Origin: Neisseria shayeganii 871
Lineage (GTDB): Bacteria; Pseudomonadota; Gammaproteobacteria; Burkholderiales; Neisseriaceae
Length of the DNA: 28,171 nucleotides
Reading direction: 5' to 3'
Assembly: GCF_000226875.1 (NCBI RefSeq)
Contig: NZ_JH164926.1
Span: 363,695 to 391,865 of the forward strand
Both the position numbers and the translations under genes were made by a program. The notes under the pieces were generated by a model that worked only from the letters and a program-made list of their open reading frames with translations, was not told the origin of the DNA and did no database searches. Shown here piece after piece: positions 1 to 7,046 of this stretch; within the stretch, counting starts at the first letter, position 1, and each line of letters begins with the position of its first letter.

Positions 1-1135
1 GCCAAGCCCAGACAAAGGCCGCCAGCCAGCGGCGGAAACTCAACCGGCCGGCCAGGCTGTGGTTCATCAACGTCCCCAACAGGCTGACGATGTTGGAGCC
101 GTCGGGGAAACGGGTGGCCTCGATGTGGGTGCCGTCGGGCAGATGGATGCCCGAGCCGATGGCGATGCCGCGCGAAAAGTCTTCGCTGCAGCCGGGGAAA
201 CGGATGCCGATCAGCGATTCGGCATTGGTGAACACATGGCGGCCGAGGGCATCGGAGAGCTTGGGCAGGCAGCCCTGTTCTTTCATGGCAAACAGCAGCT
301 GTTGGGTGCCCAAGCTGCCGGCCGACACAATCACCTGTGCGGCGGTGTAGTGCCGTTCAGGTAGCCTGTTCGGCTTGACGGTGATGCGGTAGCCGGCGCT
401 GCCGTCCGCCGCCGCGCCCAAAGGCTCGATGCGCAGCACGCGGGTTTGCGGCAACACGCGCACGCCGAGCCGTTCGGCCAAATACAGATAATTGTAGTCC
501 AGCGAATTTTTCGCCCGATGGCGGCAGCCCACCATGCAGCCGCCGCAAGCGCAACACGGTTGCCGTGCCGGCCCATTGCCGCCGAAATAGGGGTCGCCGT
601 CCACCATCTGCTGAGCGTGTTCGTCTTGCCCGCCGAAGTACACCGCCACGCGGGTGCGGTAAAAACTGCCGCCGATGCCGTTTTCATCCGCCAAACGCTG
701 TAAGAGGCGGTCGGCATCGGCCAAAAGCGGATTGTCGGTTACGCCCAACATCTGCTGGGCGGTGCGGTAGTGTGCGGGCATTTCCGCCGTCCAATCGCGC
801 AAACCCGCCCAAGTGCCTTGCCGCCAGACTTCCTGCGGCGGCACCAGCAGCGTGTTGGCATAGGTAATCGAACCGCCGCCCACCGCATTGCCGTGCAGTA
901 CCAGCATATGCTTGAACAAGCGCAAAGAAAAAAAGCCGCGGCAGGCCAAGGCCGGCAGCCACAGGAAGCGGCGCCAGTCGCCCGTGCTTTCAGGCATGTT
1001 TTCCGGCGTGATGCGCCGCCCCTGTTCGGCCAGCAGCACGCGGTAGCCCTTTTCGGCCAGTCTTAATGCGGAAACACTGCCGCCGAAGCCGGAGCCGACA
1101 ATAAAACAATCGGTATCGAAACCGTTTTCCGTCAT
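1..1135 (-). CDS. GMC-family FAD oxidoreductase (3' part outside window)
   Basis: The minus-strand frame is open from an ATG at 1135 to the left edge, giving 378 visible residues with no stop, so the C-terminus is missing. Near the N-terminus is an FAD-binding Rossmann loop (GSGFGGS, residues 14-20) and an acidic strand end (LLAEQGRR). The HGNAVGGGSITYAN stretch at about residues 81-94 matches the second GMC signature region. A cysteine cluster at C194, C195, C197, C200 and C204 is followed by AKNSLDYNYL; GMC and cholesterol-oxidase-like bacterial proteins often carry this. The family oxidises alcohols or sterol-like substrates with FAD, but the substrate here cannot be told. The gene is the last of the minus-strand genes at this end. 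A DUS lies in frame at 356-367 as RLPE. Family call is firm; specific function is open. Confidence 0.85.
   Translation of the reverse strand, partial: MTENGFDTDCFIVGSGFGGSVSALRLAEKGYRVLLAEQGRRITPENMPESTGDWRRFLWLPALACRGFFSLRLFKHMLVLHGNAVGGGSITYANTLLVPPQEVWRQGTWAGLRDWTAEMPAHYRTAQQMLGVTDNPLLADADRLLQRLADENGIGGSFYRTRVAVYFGGQDEHAQQMVDGDPYFGGNGPARQPCCACGGCMVGCRHRAKNSLDYNYLYLAERLGVRVLPQTRVLRIEPLGAAADGSAGYRITVKPNRLPERHYTAAQVIVSAGSLGTQQLLFAMKEQGCLPKLSDALGRHVFTNAESLIGIRFPGCSEDFSRGIAIGSGIHLPDGTHIEATRFPDGSNIVSLLGTLMNHSLAGRLSFRRWLAAFVWAW
356..367 (-). repeat. DNA uptake sequence, Eikenella dialect
   Basis: Exact TTCAGGTAGCCT inside the GMC oxidoreductase gene, read there as Arg-Leu-Pro-Glu. Confidence 0.85.
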
Positions 1136-1152
1136 GCCATTGACCCTCTGCT

Positions 1153-1164
1153 TTCAGGTAGCCT
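1153..1164 (-). repeat. DNA uptake sequence, Eikenella dialect
   Basis: Exact TTCAGGTAGCCT, about 18 bases upstream of the GMC oxidoreductase start. Confidence 0.85.
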
Positions 1165-1391
1165 GATGCCTTTGTGAAATCCTTTTCTTTCTGCGCTGTA
1201 TTGCCGTCTGCCGTCGCGGTGGGAATGCAAACGCCGTGAATGCTTGCGCACAACCCGGCAGACGATCGGGTGCCAATCGGGGCATCAACACGCCGTACAG
1301 AACGGTGCCGCCCTGACCGTCCGGACACAACCGCATCCGGTATGGGCAGATTACCGGTTACACCCGGCATCCGGAGTGCCGCAAAAGCATC

Positions 1392-1403
1392 AGGCTACCT
1401 GAA
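1392..1403 (+). repeat. DNA uptake sequence, Eikenella dialect
   Basis: Exact AGGCTACCTGAA, about 28 bases beyond the metZ stop codon. Confidence 0.85.
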
Positions 1404-1431
1404 ACGGTTGCCGATGAGTCCCTTTGAACGC

Positions 1432-2616
1432 CTATTCGGCGGCCAAACTCGCCAGCGCCTGCTGCAAATCGGCGATCAAATCGTCGGCATATTCCAAGCC
1501 CACCGCCAAACGCAGCAGGCCGTCGCGGATGCCGGCGGCTTCCTTGGCTTCCGGCGTCATTTTGCCGTGGGTGGTGGTCCAAGGGTGGGTGATGGTGGAG
1601 CGCACGTCGCCCAGATTGGCGGTTTTGGAGAAAATTTCCACGCGGTCGATTACCTGCCACGCCGCCTGCTGCCCGCCGCGCACTTCAAACGCCACCACAA
1701 TGCCGCCGGCCTGCTGCTGTTTGGCGGCCAAAGCCGCCTGCGGGTGATCGGGCAAACCGCTGTAATACACCGCCTTTACCTGCGGCTGCGCCCGCAGCCA
1801 TTCGGCCAGCCGCTGCGCGTTTTGGCATTGGCGCTCCAAGCGCAGCAGCAGGGTTTCGCTGCCGCCGAGCAGAACCCAGGCATTGAAGGGCGAAAGCGCC
1901 AAACCGGCGGCGTTCACATACATCGCCATCTGTTTTACCAAATCGGCGCGGCCGCACACAATGCCGCCCAACACGCGACCCTGGCCGTCCACCGCCTTGG
2001 TGGCCGATTGAATCGCCAGATCGACACCGAAGGCGAGCGGCTGCTGTAAAGCGGAGGAGCAGAAACTGTTGTCCACCGCCAGCAGGGCACCGCAAGCGTG
2101 CGCCATTTCGGCCAACGCCGCCAAATCGGCCACTTCGTTGAGCGGGTTGGACGGGGTTTCCAAAAAGAACATTTTGGTATTCGGGCGGACGGCGGCCTGC
2201 CATTCGGCCAAATCGGTTTGCGACACCAGCGTGATTTCGATGCCGAAACGGCTGACATGGCCGGTGAGAAAACCCATGGTAGTGCCAAACAAGCTGCGGC
2301 TGGCGATCAAATGGTCGCCGGCGCTAAGAAAGGTGAGGATGGCGGCCTGCACCGCGGCCATGCCGGTGGCGGTGGCGATGCCTGCCTCGGCGCCGTCCAA
2401 TACCGCCATGCGTTTTTGAAAAGCGGCCACGGTGGGGTTGGCGGTGCGCGAATAGGTAAAGCCTTCTTTCTGTTGGGCAAACAGAGCGGCACCGTCGGCA
2501 GCGCTGTCAAACATAAAACTGCTGCTCAAAAACAGCGCCTGATGGTGTTCGTTATAAGCGGTTTGCTCTTTGCCGGCGCGCACGGCCAGGGTTTGCGGAT
2601 GGAGTTTGCGGGTCAT
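1432..2616 (-). CDS. metZ: O-succinylhomoserine sulfhydrylase
   Basis: A 394-residue PLP enzyme of the Cys/Met metabolism family. MetZ makes homocysteine directly from O-succinylhomoserine and sulfide, a step in cytosolic methionine synthesis. Visible features are YSR at 55-57, the TGMAAVQ phosphate-binding turn near 84-90, VDNSF with the ring-stacking Asp182, and the SATKAVDGQGRVLGG stretch with the Schiff-base Lys207. The DGQGRVLGG ending after the lysine is typical of MetZ rather than MetB or MetC, which favours sulfhydrylase. The length is normal for the family. The start is the ATG at 2616; only a weak AAAG lies upstream. A DUS hairpin separates it from the thiolase gene upstream, so it probably has its own promoter. 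A cystathionine gamma-synthase role is the main alternative. Confidence 0.9.
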   Translation of the reverse strand: MTRKLHPQTLAVRAGKEQTAYNEHHQALFLSSSFMFDSAADGAALFAQQKEGFTYSRTANPTVAAFQKRMAVLDGAEAGIATATGMAAVQAAILTFLSAGDHLIASRSLFGTTMGFLTGHVSRFGIEITLVSQTDLAEWQAAVRPNTKMFFLETPSNPLNEVADLAALAEMAHACGALLAVDNSFCSSALQQPLAFGVDLAIQSATKAVDGQGRVLGGIVCGRADLVKQMAMYVNAAGLALSPFNAWVLLGGSETLLLRLERQCQNAQRLAEWLRAQPQVKAVYYSGLPDHPQAALAAKQQQAGGIVVAFEVRGGQQAAWQVIDRVEIFSKTANLGDVRSTITHPWTTTHGKMTPEAKEAAGIRDGLLRLAVGLEYADDLIADLQQALASLAAE

Positions 2617-2646
2617 GTTCGAATCTTTGGTGGTTCAGATGGTGTA

Positions 2647-2695
2647 GGGCTTTTCAGGTAGCCTGATGTTGCCGATGAGGCTACCTGAAAAGCCC
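2647..2695 (-). terminator. Inverted DUS pair, likely terminator after the thiolase gene
   Basis: A perfect 18-base inverted repeat (2647-2664 with 2678-2695, 13-base loop) built from two DUS words (2653-2664 and 2678-2689) extended by matching GGGCTT/AAGCCC flanks. It lies between the thiolase stop and the metZ start. There is no strong T-run after it, so efficiency is uncertain. Confidence 0.65.
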
Positions 2696-2801
2696 GAAGC
2701 ATACCTTTTTTGTACGTCGCGGGAAACCGTTGACGCAGCGGCGGGCAAACAAAACGGCCGCCGCAAGCGGCAGCCGTGGTCTGTTACGGGAAACAGGCAG
2801 C

Positions 2802-3983
2802 TTAAGCGCGTTCTACGGCCAGGGCCACGCCCATGCCGCCGCCGATACACAAGGTGGCCAAACCTTTTTTCGCGTCACGGCGCTGCATTTCGTGCAGCAG
2901 GGTCACCAACACGCGGCAGCCGGAAGCGCCGATCGGATGGCCCAGCGCAATCGCGCCGCCGTTGACGTTGACTTTGTCCAAATCGAAGCCCAGCTCTTTG
3001 GCCACGCCTAAGGCTTGGGCGGCAAAGGCTTCGTTGGCTTCGATCAGGTCCACTTCGTCCAGGCTCCAGCCGGCTTTGGCCAAGGTTTTCTTCACCGCAC
3101 CCACCGGGCCCATGCCCATGATTTCGGGCGCGCAGCCGTCCATGGCGTAGGCTTTGATTTTGGCCAGCGGTTTCAGACCCAGCTCGGCGGCTTTCTCGGC
3201 AGACATCATCAGCACGGCAGCGGCGCCGTCGTTGATGCCGGAAGCGTTGGCGGCGGTAACGGTGCCGTCTTTCTTAAAGGCCGGACGCGGTTTGGAGATG
3301 GTTTCGATGGTGGCGCCTTTTTTGATGAATTCGTCGCTGTCGAACACAATCGGATCGCCTTTGCGCTGCGGAATGCTCACCGGGGTGATTTCGTCTTTAA
3401 ACTTGCCGGCGGCTTGGGCGGCTTCGGCGCGGTTTTGCGAAGTCAGCGCCAGCTGGTCTTGCTCTTCGCGGCTGATGCCGTATTTTTCCACGATGTTTTC
3501 GGCGGTGATGCCCATGTGGTATTGGTTGTAAACATCGGTCAGACCGTCGTACACCATGCTGTCCACCACTTTGCCGTCGCCCATGCGTTGGCCGTTGCGC
3601 ATGCCGGGCAGCAAATAGGGCGCCTGGCTCATGTTTTCCTGACCGCCGGCGATCACGATGTCGGCATCGCCCAAGGCAATCGCTTGCGCCGCCAAGTGGG
3701 TGGAACGCAGGCCGGAACCGCACACCACGTTGAGCGTAGAACAGGGCACGGTATTGGGCAGGCCGGCTTTCAAAGCCGCCTGACGGGCGGGGTTTTGGCC
3801 CACGCCGGCGGTCAGCACCTGGCCGAGGATAACTTCGTCCACCGCTTCGGGCTTCACGCCGGTTTCGGCCAGCAGCGCCTTAATTACGGTCGCACCCAAC
3901 TCGGGGGCGCCGACGCCGGCCAGGCTGCCGGAAAAATTGCCGATGGCCGTGCGTTTGGCGGCCACAATCACCACTTCTTTCAT
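2802..3983 (-). CDS. atoB: Acetyl-CoA acetyltransferase (thiolase)
   Basis: A 393-residue biosynthetic-type thiolase. These enzymes condense two acetyl-CoA into acetoacetyl-CoA and can run in reverse, feeding hydroxybutyrate or fatty-acid routes in the cytosol. All catalytic landmarks are present: acyl-carrying Cys88 in NVVCGSGLRS, His349 in ALGHPIGASG, and Cys379 in LCIGGGMG near the C-terminus. The spacing matches the Zoogloea PhaA and E. coli AtoB type. An excellent AAGGAG ribosome site sits just before the ATG at 3983. No phaB or other ketone-body gene lies beside it here, so the pathway cannot be set from context; the symbol atoB is used for the reaction and phaA is equally possible. Confidence 0.93.
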   Translation of the reverse strand: MKEVVIVAAKRTAIGNFSGSLAGVGAPELGATVIKALLAETGVKPEAVDEVILGQVLTAGVGQNPARQAALKAGLPNTVPCSTLNVVCGSGLRSTHLAAQAIALGDADIVIAGGQENMSQAPYLLPGMRNGQRMGDGKVVDSMVYDGLTDVYNQYHMGITAENIVEKYGISREEQDQLALTSQNRAEAAQAAGKFKDEITPVSIPQRKGDPIVFDSDEFIKKGATIETISKPRPAFKKDGTVTAANASGINDGAAAVLMMSAEKAAELGLKPLAKIKAYAMDGCAPEIMGMGPVGAVKKTLAKAGWSLDEVDLIEANEAFAAQALGVAKELGFDLDKVNVNGGAIALGHPIGASGCRVLVTLLHEMQRRDAKKGLATLCIGGGMGVALAVERA

Positions 3984-4064
3984 CTTTCAATCTCCTTTAA
4001 TTCGGGGTTCAGTCGGGCGGGCTGAGCCGCCCCCGGCAAGATCGGCATGCCGAAAGCCGCGCTG

Positions 4065-4095
4065 ATTTTAGCGTATAAATTCGACTGCGTGTAAA
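4065..4095 (-). promoter_or_regulatory. Candidate promoter for the thiolase gene
   Basis: On the minus strand, TTTACA (4095-4090) and TAAAAT (4070-4065) each match the sigma-70 boxes at five of six positions. The 19-base spacer is longer than ideal. It is about 80 bases from the start codon. A GC-rich inverted repeat (GGGCGG at 4015-4020 with CCGCCC at 4027-4032) lies in the leader between. Confidence 0.4.
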
Positions 4096-4160
4096 CCTTT
4101 CTTAACCGATTCGCCATGCGAATCCGACACTTCCGTCCGGCCGCCCCAACACCTCTGCGG

Positions 4161-4178
4161 GCGCATGTTATGATGCGC
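4161..4178 (+). promoter_or_regulatory. Candidate extended -10 promoter for thiL
   Basis: TGTTATGAT contains a TATGAT -10 box (4169-4174) with the extended TGn motif. It is flanked by a 6-base inverted repeat (GCGCAT 4161-4166, ATGCGC 4173-4178) that could be an operator. No good -35 is visible. Confidence 0.4.
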
Positions 4179-4204
4179 ACTTTCAGATGGGAGAAACCGC
4201 CGCC

Positions 4205-5170
4205 ATGCCGGGAGAATTCGACTTTATCCGCCGCCACCTGCAGGCCGTGCGGCAGCAGGATGCCGACGTGCTGCTCGGCATCGGCGACGACGCCGCCATT
4301 GTGCGCCCACGTGCCGGTTTCGACCTTTGCTACAGCAGCGACATGCTGCTGGCCGGACGGCATTTTTTCGCCGACGTCGCCCCCGAAGACCTGGCCCATA
4401 AAATGCTGGCGGTGAATATTTCCGACATGGCCGCCATGGGCGCCGTGCCGCGTTGGGTGTTGCTCAGCGCCGCCCTGCCCCACCTGGAAGAAAACTGGCT
4501 GCAACGCTTTTCAGGTAGCCTGTTTGGCATGCTGAAACAATACGGCATCAGCCTAATTGGCGGCGACACCACCCGCGGCGACTGGGTATTCAACGTCACC
4601 ATCATCGGCGAAGTGCCGCAGGGCCAAGGCTTACGCCGCAGCGGCGCACAAGTGGACGACGATATTTGGGTATCCGGCCGTGTCGGCCTGGCCGCTGCCG
4701 CCCTCAACCACATCTGGCAGCGCGTGAGGCTACCTGAAAACCTGCTGGCCGACTGCGAAGCCGCCCGTCTGCGCCCGCAACCGCGCGTGGCACTCGGCCA
4801 AGCCCTGCTGCCGCTGGCACACGCCGCGCAAGACATTTCCGACGGCTTGGCGCAAGACTTGGGCCACATTCTCGCCGCCTCGAAAGTCGGCGCCCTGCTG
4901 GAGGCCGACCGTATTCCCACCCTGCCCGGCCTGCGCGACTGCCTGCCCGAAGCGCTGTATGACGACTTTATCCTGGCCGGCGGCGACGACTACGAACTGC
5001 TCTTTACCGCCGCGCCCGAACGGCGTCCCCATATTCTCGCCGCCGCCGAACACAGCCGCACCCCGGTGGCCCGCATCGGCCGCATCACCGATACAGGCTA
5101 CCTGAAAACCGTGCGTGCCGACGGCAGCGAACTCAAACTGGCCAAACAAGGATACGACCACTTTGCCTAA
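4205..5170 (+). CDS. thiL: Thiamine-monophosphate kinase
   Basis: ThiL phosphorylates thiamine monophosphate to thiamine diphosphate with ATP, the last step of cofactor synthesis in the cytosol. The family's ordered motifs are all present: GIGDDAA, SSDMLLAGRHF, VNISDMAAMGA, GGDTTRG, ISDGLAQDLGHI and GGDDYELLF. I place the start at ATG 4205 (321 residues, beginning MPGEFDFI) because GGGAG at 4189-4193 lies 11 bases before it and ThiL proteins usually begin with a short SEFDLI-like stretch. An in-frame ATG at 4187 would add six residues but would put the start over that ribosome site. The gene carries three DUS copies. Its stop overlaps the start of pgpA, a common neighbour arrangement in proteobacteria. 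Confidence 0.95.
   Translation: MPGEFDFIRRHLQAVRQQDADVLLGIGDDAAIVRPRAGFDLCYSSDMLLAGRHFFADVAPEDLAHKMLAVNISDMAAMGAVPRWVLLSAALPHLEENWLQRFSGSLFGMLKQYGISLIGGDTTRGDWVFNVTIIGEVPQGQGLRRSGAQVDDDIWVSGRVGLAAAALNHIWQRVRLPENLLADCEAARLRPQPRVALGQALLPLAHAAQDISDGLAQDLGHILAASKVGALLEADRIPTLPGLRDCLPEALYDDFILAGGDDYELLFTAAPERRPHILAAAEHSRTPVARIGRITDTGYLKTVRADGSELKLAKQGYDHFA
4510..4521 (+). repeat. DNA uptake sequence in thiL
   Basis: Exact TTCAGGTAGCCT, read in frame within FSGSL. Confidence 0.85.
4727..4738 (+). repeat. DNA uptake sequence in thiL
   Basis: Exact AGGCTACCTGAA, read in frame as Arg-Leu-Pro-Glu. Confidence 0.85.
5095..5106 (+). repeat. DNA uptake sequence in thiL
   Basis: Exact AGGCTACCTGAA, read in frame within TGYLKT near the ThiL C-terminus. 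Confidence 0.85.
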
Positions 5171-5666
5171 AACCGCTCCCGCCTTCCGCCCCACCTTCCG
5201 CTGGCTGCTGCGCCGGCCCGTCTGCCTGCTCGGTTTCGGCTTCGGCAGCGGCCTCGCCCCCGTGGCGCCCGGCACCTTCGGCACCCTGCCCGCCCTGCCC
5301 ATGGCCGCCGGACTGATGGCGCTGGGCATCCACGGCTGGGCGCTGGCCGCCGTTGCCCTGCTGCTGTTCGCCGCCGGCATCCCCATCTGCAACCGCACCG
5401 AAGCCGCGCTGGGCGTACACGACTACGGCGGCATCGTATGGGACGAAATCGCCGCCATGCTGCTGGTCTTGGCCTTTACTCCGCCGCATTGGGCGTGGTG
5501 GCTGGCTGCTTTCGGCGTGTTCCGCCTGTTCGACGCCGTCAAACCGCCGCCCGTTCGCTGGTTCGACCAACGGGTCAACGGCGGCTTGGGCGTGATGCTC
5601 GACGACCTCATCGCCGCCCTGCTCTCGCTGGCCGTCTTGCAGGGCGCGGCTTATTTGTTACAATGA
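5163..5666 (+). CDS. pgpA: Phosphatidylglycerophosphatase A
   Basis: PgpA removes phosphate from phosphatidylglycerophosphate to give phosphatidylglycerol, at the inner membrane. Family motifs are clear: GTFGTLPA, a DYGGIVWDEIA block with the metal-binding acidic residues, FRLFDAVKPPPV, and GGLGVMLDDLIAA. Three or four hydrophobic segments are visible. I choose a TTG start at 5163 (167 residues, beginning PKTAPAFRPTF) because AAGGA at 5148-5152 lies 10 bases before it and the length then fits the family. An upstream ATG at 5115 would add 16 residues read out of thiL sequence. The start overlaps the thiL stop by eight bases, suggesting translational coupling. Confidence 0.93.
   Translation: MPKTAPAFRPTFRWLLRRPVCLLGFGFGSGLAPVAPGTFGTLPALPMAAGLMALGIHGWALAAVALLLFAAGIPICNRTEAALGVHDYGGIVWDEIAAMLLVLAFTPPHWAWWLAAFGVFRLFDAVKPPPVRWFDQRVNGGLGVMLDDLIAALLSLAVLQGAAYLLQ
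5637..5664 (+). promoter_or_regulatory. Weak candidate promoter for apaG
   Basis: TACAAT (5659-5664) matches the -10 box at five of six positions and overlaps the pgpA stop. TTGCAG (5637-5642) is a poor -35 at a 16-base spacing. apaG may simply be read from the thiL promoter. Confidence 0.25.
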
Positions 5667-5694
5667 TTGCCGTTTCTATTGGCCAGACACCCAG

Positions 5695-6066
5695 ATGATC
5701 ATCGAAATCGGCATTCAGGTAGCCTCCGAGTACCGCCCCGACCTCAGCGACGTGATGCGCGACCGCTATGCTTTCGCCTACCACATCACCATCCAAAACC
5801 GCAGCCCGGAAACCGTTACCCTGCGCCGCCGCCATTGGGACATCACCGACGCCCACGGCAAACGGCAAACCGTAGAAGGCGCCGGCGTGGTGGGCGAACA
5901 GCCGCGCCTGCTGCCCGGCCAGATATTCGAATACAGCAGCTCGGTCATCCTCGACGCCCCGTGGGGCGAAATGAGCGGCCGCTATCTATTTGAAATTGCC
6001 GACGGCAGCCAAGCCTGGGCACCCATCGAGCCCTTCTCGCTCAAAGCCGAATTCACTCTACAATAA
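5695..6066 (+). CDS. apaG: ApaG domain protein
   Basis: A 123-residue single-domain ApaG protein with a fibronectin-III-like beta fold. Diagnostic stretches are the N-terminal IQVASEYRPDLS, YAFAYHITIQNRS, the RRRHWDITDAHG block and the C-terminal MSGRYLFEI. ApaG was linked to cobalt resistance and magnesium efflux by genetics, but its biochemical role is not settled, so no reaction is claimed. It follows pgpA by 28 bases and precedes the ZapG-like gene by 18 bases, so the four genes from thiL probably form one transcript. There is no strong ribosome site before the ATG at 5695. A DUS lies in frame at 5714-5725 as part of IQVAS. Confidence 0.93.
   Translation: MIIEIGIQVASEYRPDLSDVMRDRYAFAYHITIQNRSPETVTLRRRHWDITDAHGKRQTVEGAGVVGEQPRLLPGQIFEYSSSVILDAPWGEMSGRYLFEIADGSQAWAPIEPFSLKAEFTLQ
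5714..5725 (+). repeat. DNA uptake sequence in apaG
   Basis: Exact TTCAGGTAGCCT only about 20 bases into the apaG frame. Confidence 0.85.
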
Positions 6067-6084
6067 ACCCACAAAGGAGCCCTC

Positions 6085-6681
6085 ATGAACGATCTGACCC
6101 AACAACTCCTGCTCACCGGCATCGGCGGCTTTCTGATCGGCACCGGCTTCACGTGGCTGCTCACCCGCGGTAAAAAACAAGACAAAACCGAATTGGATGC
6201 CGCCCGTCAGGAATTGCAAACCTACCGTCAGGAAGTGGAGCGCCACTTCATCGACACCGCCGATGCGGTGGACGAACTCACGCGCAGCTACCAAAAAGTC
6301 TTCACCCACCTGAGCCGCGGCGCCGAAACCCTGATGAGCCAGGAAAGCTACCGCAGCCAACTGGAAAAACGCAGCGGACAGGCCGTTACCCTCGCCTACC
6401 TCAGCCAGCAAACCACCGATACCGCCGCCGAGCAGGCCAACCCCGACACCACCACCCCGGCCGACCCGCTGCCCGCCGACGTGCCCGAACTGCCGCAAAA
6501 CCGTTTGGACGACATCAATGCCGCCAGCAACGCTGCTCCGGTATTCGACACCCGCCCGGCTGAAGCGCACGATATACCGCCCAACAGCTTGGACGGCATC
6601 AACGCCGCCAGCAACGCAGCACCCGTTTTCGATGTACCGCCAGCCCAAGCCGAAACGGCAGCCGACAGCAAAAAAGTCTGA
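6085..6681 (+). CDS. zapG: ZapG/YhcB-type (DUF1043) membrane protein with C-terminal repeat
   Basis: A 198-residue inner-membrane protein. One N-terminal transmembrane helix (about residues 8-27, LLLTGIGGFLIGTGFTWLL) is followed by a charged coiled coil (about 34-62) and the conserved block FIDTADAVDELTRSYQKVFTHLSRGAETL, which marks the YhcB/DUF1043 family. In E. coli this family (YhcB, renamed ZapG) ties the divisome to envelope synthesis. The tail (from about residue 112) is rich in Pro, Ala and Asp and holds a near-perfect tandem repeat of 28 residues around LDDINAASNAAPVFD and LDGINAASNAAPVFD. The ribosome site AAAGGAG precedes the ATG well. It is last in the thiL operon, followed by a hairpin at 6697-6725. 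Confidence 0.85.
   Translation: MNDLTQQLLLTGIGGFLIGTGFTWLLTRGKKQDKTELDAARQELQTYRQEVERHFIDTADAVDELTRSYQKVFTHLSRGAETLMSQESYRSQLEKRSGQAVTLAYLSQQTTDTAAEQANPDTTTPADPLPADVPELPQNRLDDINAASNAAPVFDTRPAEAHDIPPNSLDGINAASNAAPVFDVPPAQAETAADSKKV
6490..6657 (+). repeat. Tandem 84-base repeat inside the ZapG-like gene
   Basis: Two in-frame units of 84 bases (28 codons). The word TTGGAC recurs at 6505 and 6589, and the INAASNAAPVFD peptide is identical in both while codons differ (GCTGCTCCG against GCAGCACCC). The copies are therefore old enough to have drifted at silent sites. Confidence 0.8.
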
Positions 6682-6696
6682 TTCCCGCCAAAATAC

Positions 6697-6725
6697 AGCC
6701 GGTACGGCAACAGCCGATACCGGCT
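6697..6725 (+). terminator. Terminator of the thiL-pgpA-apaG-zapG run
   Basis: Perfect 8-base inverted repeat, AGCCGGTA (6697-6704) with TACCGGCT (6718-6725), followed by CTTGTTGT. It starts 16 bases after the zapG stop. Confidence 0.6.
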
Positions 6726-6832
6726 CTTGTTGTACCCGCCGCTTTCCCCTTTTACACTGCACGCCTCCAACCGCTCTGGAAAAAAACCGCAGCCGCCCAT
6801 ATAGTATTGGACGCCGTCTTTTCAGGTAACCA

Positions 6833-7015
6833 GAGGCCTTTGCAAACCCCCCATCTGCGGCGCATTTCTGCGTTGCGCGTTTATGCCCTATGGGCACTGC
6901 TCGCTCGCTTGCCTATCTATGTGATATGTCTGTCCCACGGGGATTCCTGGCGTTCACGTTCGCTGCGCTGCTACGTCTTGAACCGCATCCACATCTGAGG
7001 GTTTTCAAAGGTCTC
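6833..7015. mobile_element. MITE-like repeat, copy 1 (183 bases)
   Basis: This is a second copy of the sequence at 8863-9029, roughly nine bases in ten identical by eye. It has terminal inverted repeats: the left end GAGGCCTTTGCAAACC mirrors the right end, whose complement reads GAGACCTTTGAAAACC. The ends resemble those I recall for IS5-group elements of Neisseriaceae (GAGACCTTTGCAA), but there is no transposase, so a non-autonomous element is inferred. Copy 1 has about 17 extra bases containing the palindrome TGCCCTATGGGCA (6884-6896). It sits inside a DUS: TTTTCAGGT (6819-6827) on the left and AGCCT (7016-7020) on the right rebuild one. Confidence 0.75.
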
Positions 7016-7046
7016 AGCCTCTTTACCCTTCTTCCTGCCGATTTCC

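Larger units (their letters stand above)
1136..1431. other. Gap holding two DUS copies, no gene seen
   Basis: This 296-base gap between the GMC gene start and the metZ stop has no convincing coding frame. It holds two DUS copies in opposite orientation (1153-1164 and 1392-1403), too far apart (about 230 bases) to be a simple terminator. The GMC promoter should lie in the left part, but no clear -35/-10 pair was found. Confidence 0.5.
6682..7046. other. 365-base intergenic region: hairpin plus MITE-like repeat
   Basis: Between zapG and the EEP gene there is no believable gene. The left part has the terminator hairpin; the right part is almost entirely repeat copy 1 (6833-7015), flanked by the two halves of a broken DUS. 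Open frames through the repeat are incidental. Confidence 0.7.

Noticed and set aside
331..962. Several open frames on both strands around 331-962
   Set aside because: They are out of frame with the GMC oxidoreductase, whose own frame is open across the whole region and has clear family motifs.
5133..5570. Long minus-strand frames opposite thiL, pgpA, zapG, lipoprotein, Nudix, argB and nrdA
   Set aside because: All are mirror frames of GC-rich genes, rich in Gly, Ala, Arg and Gln and without family motifs.
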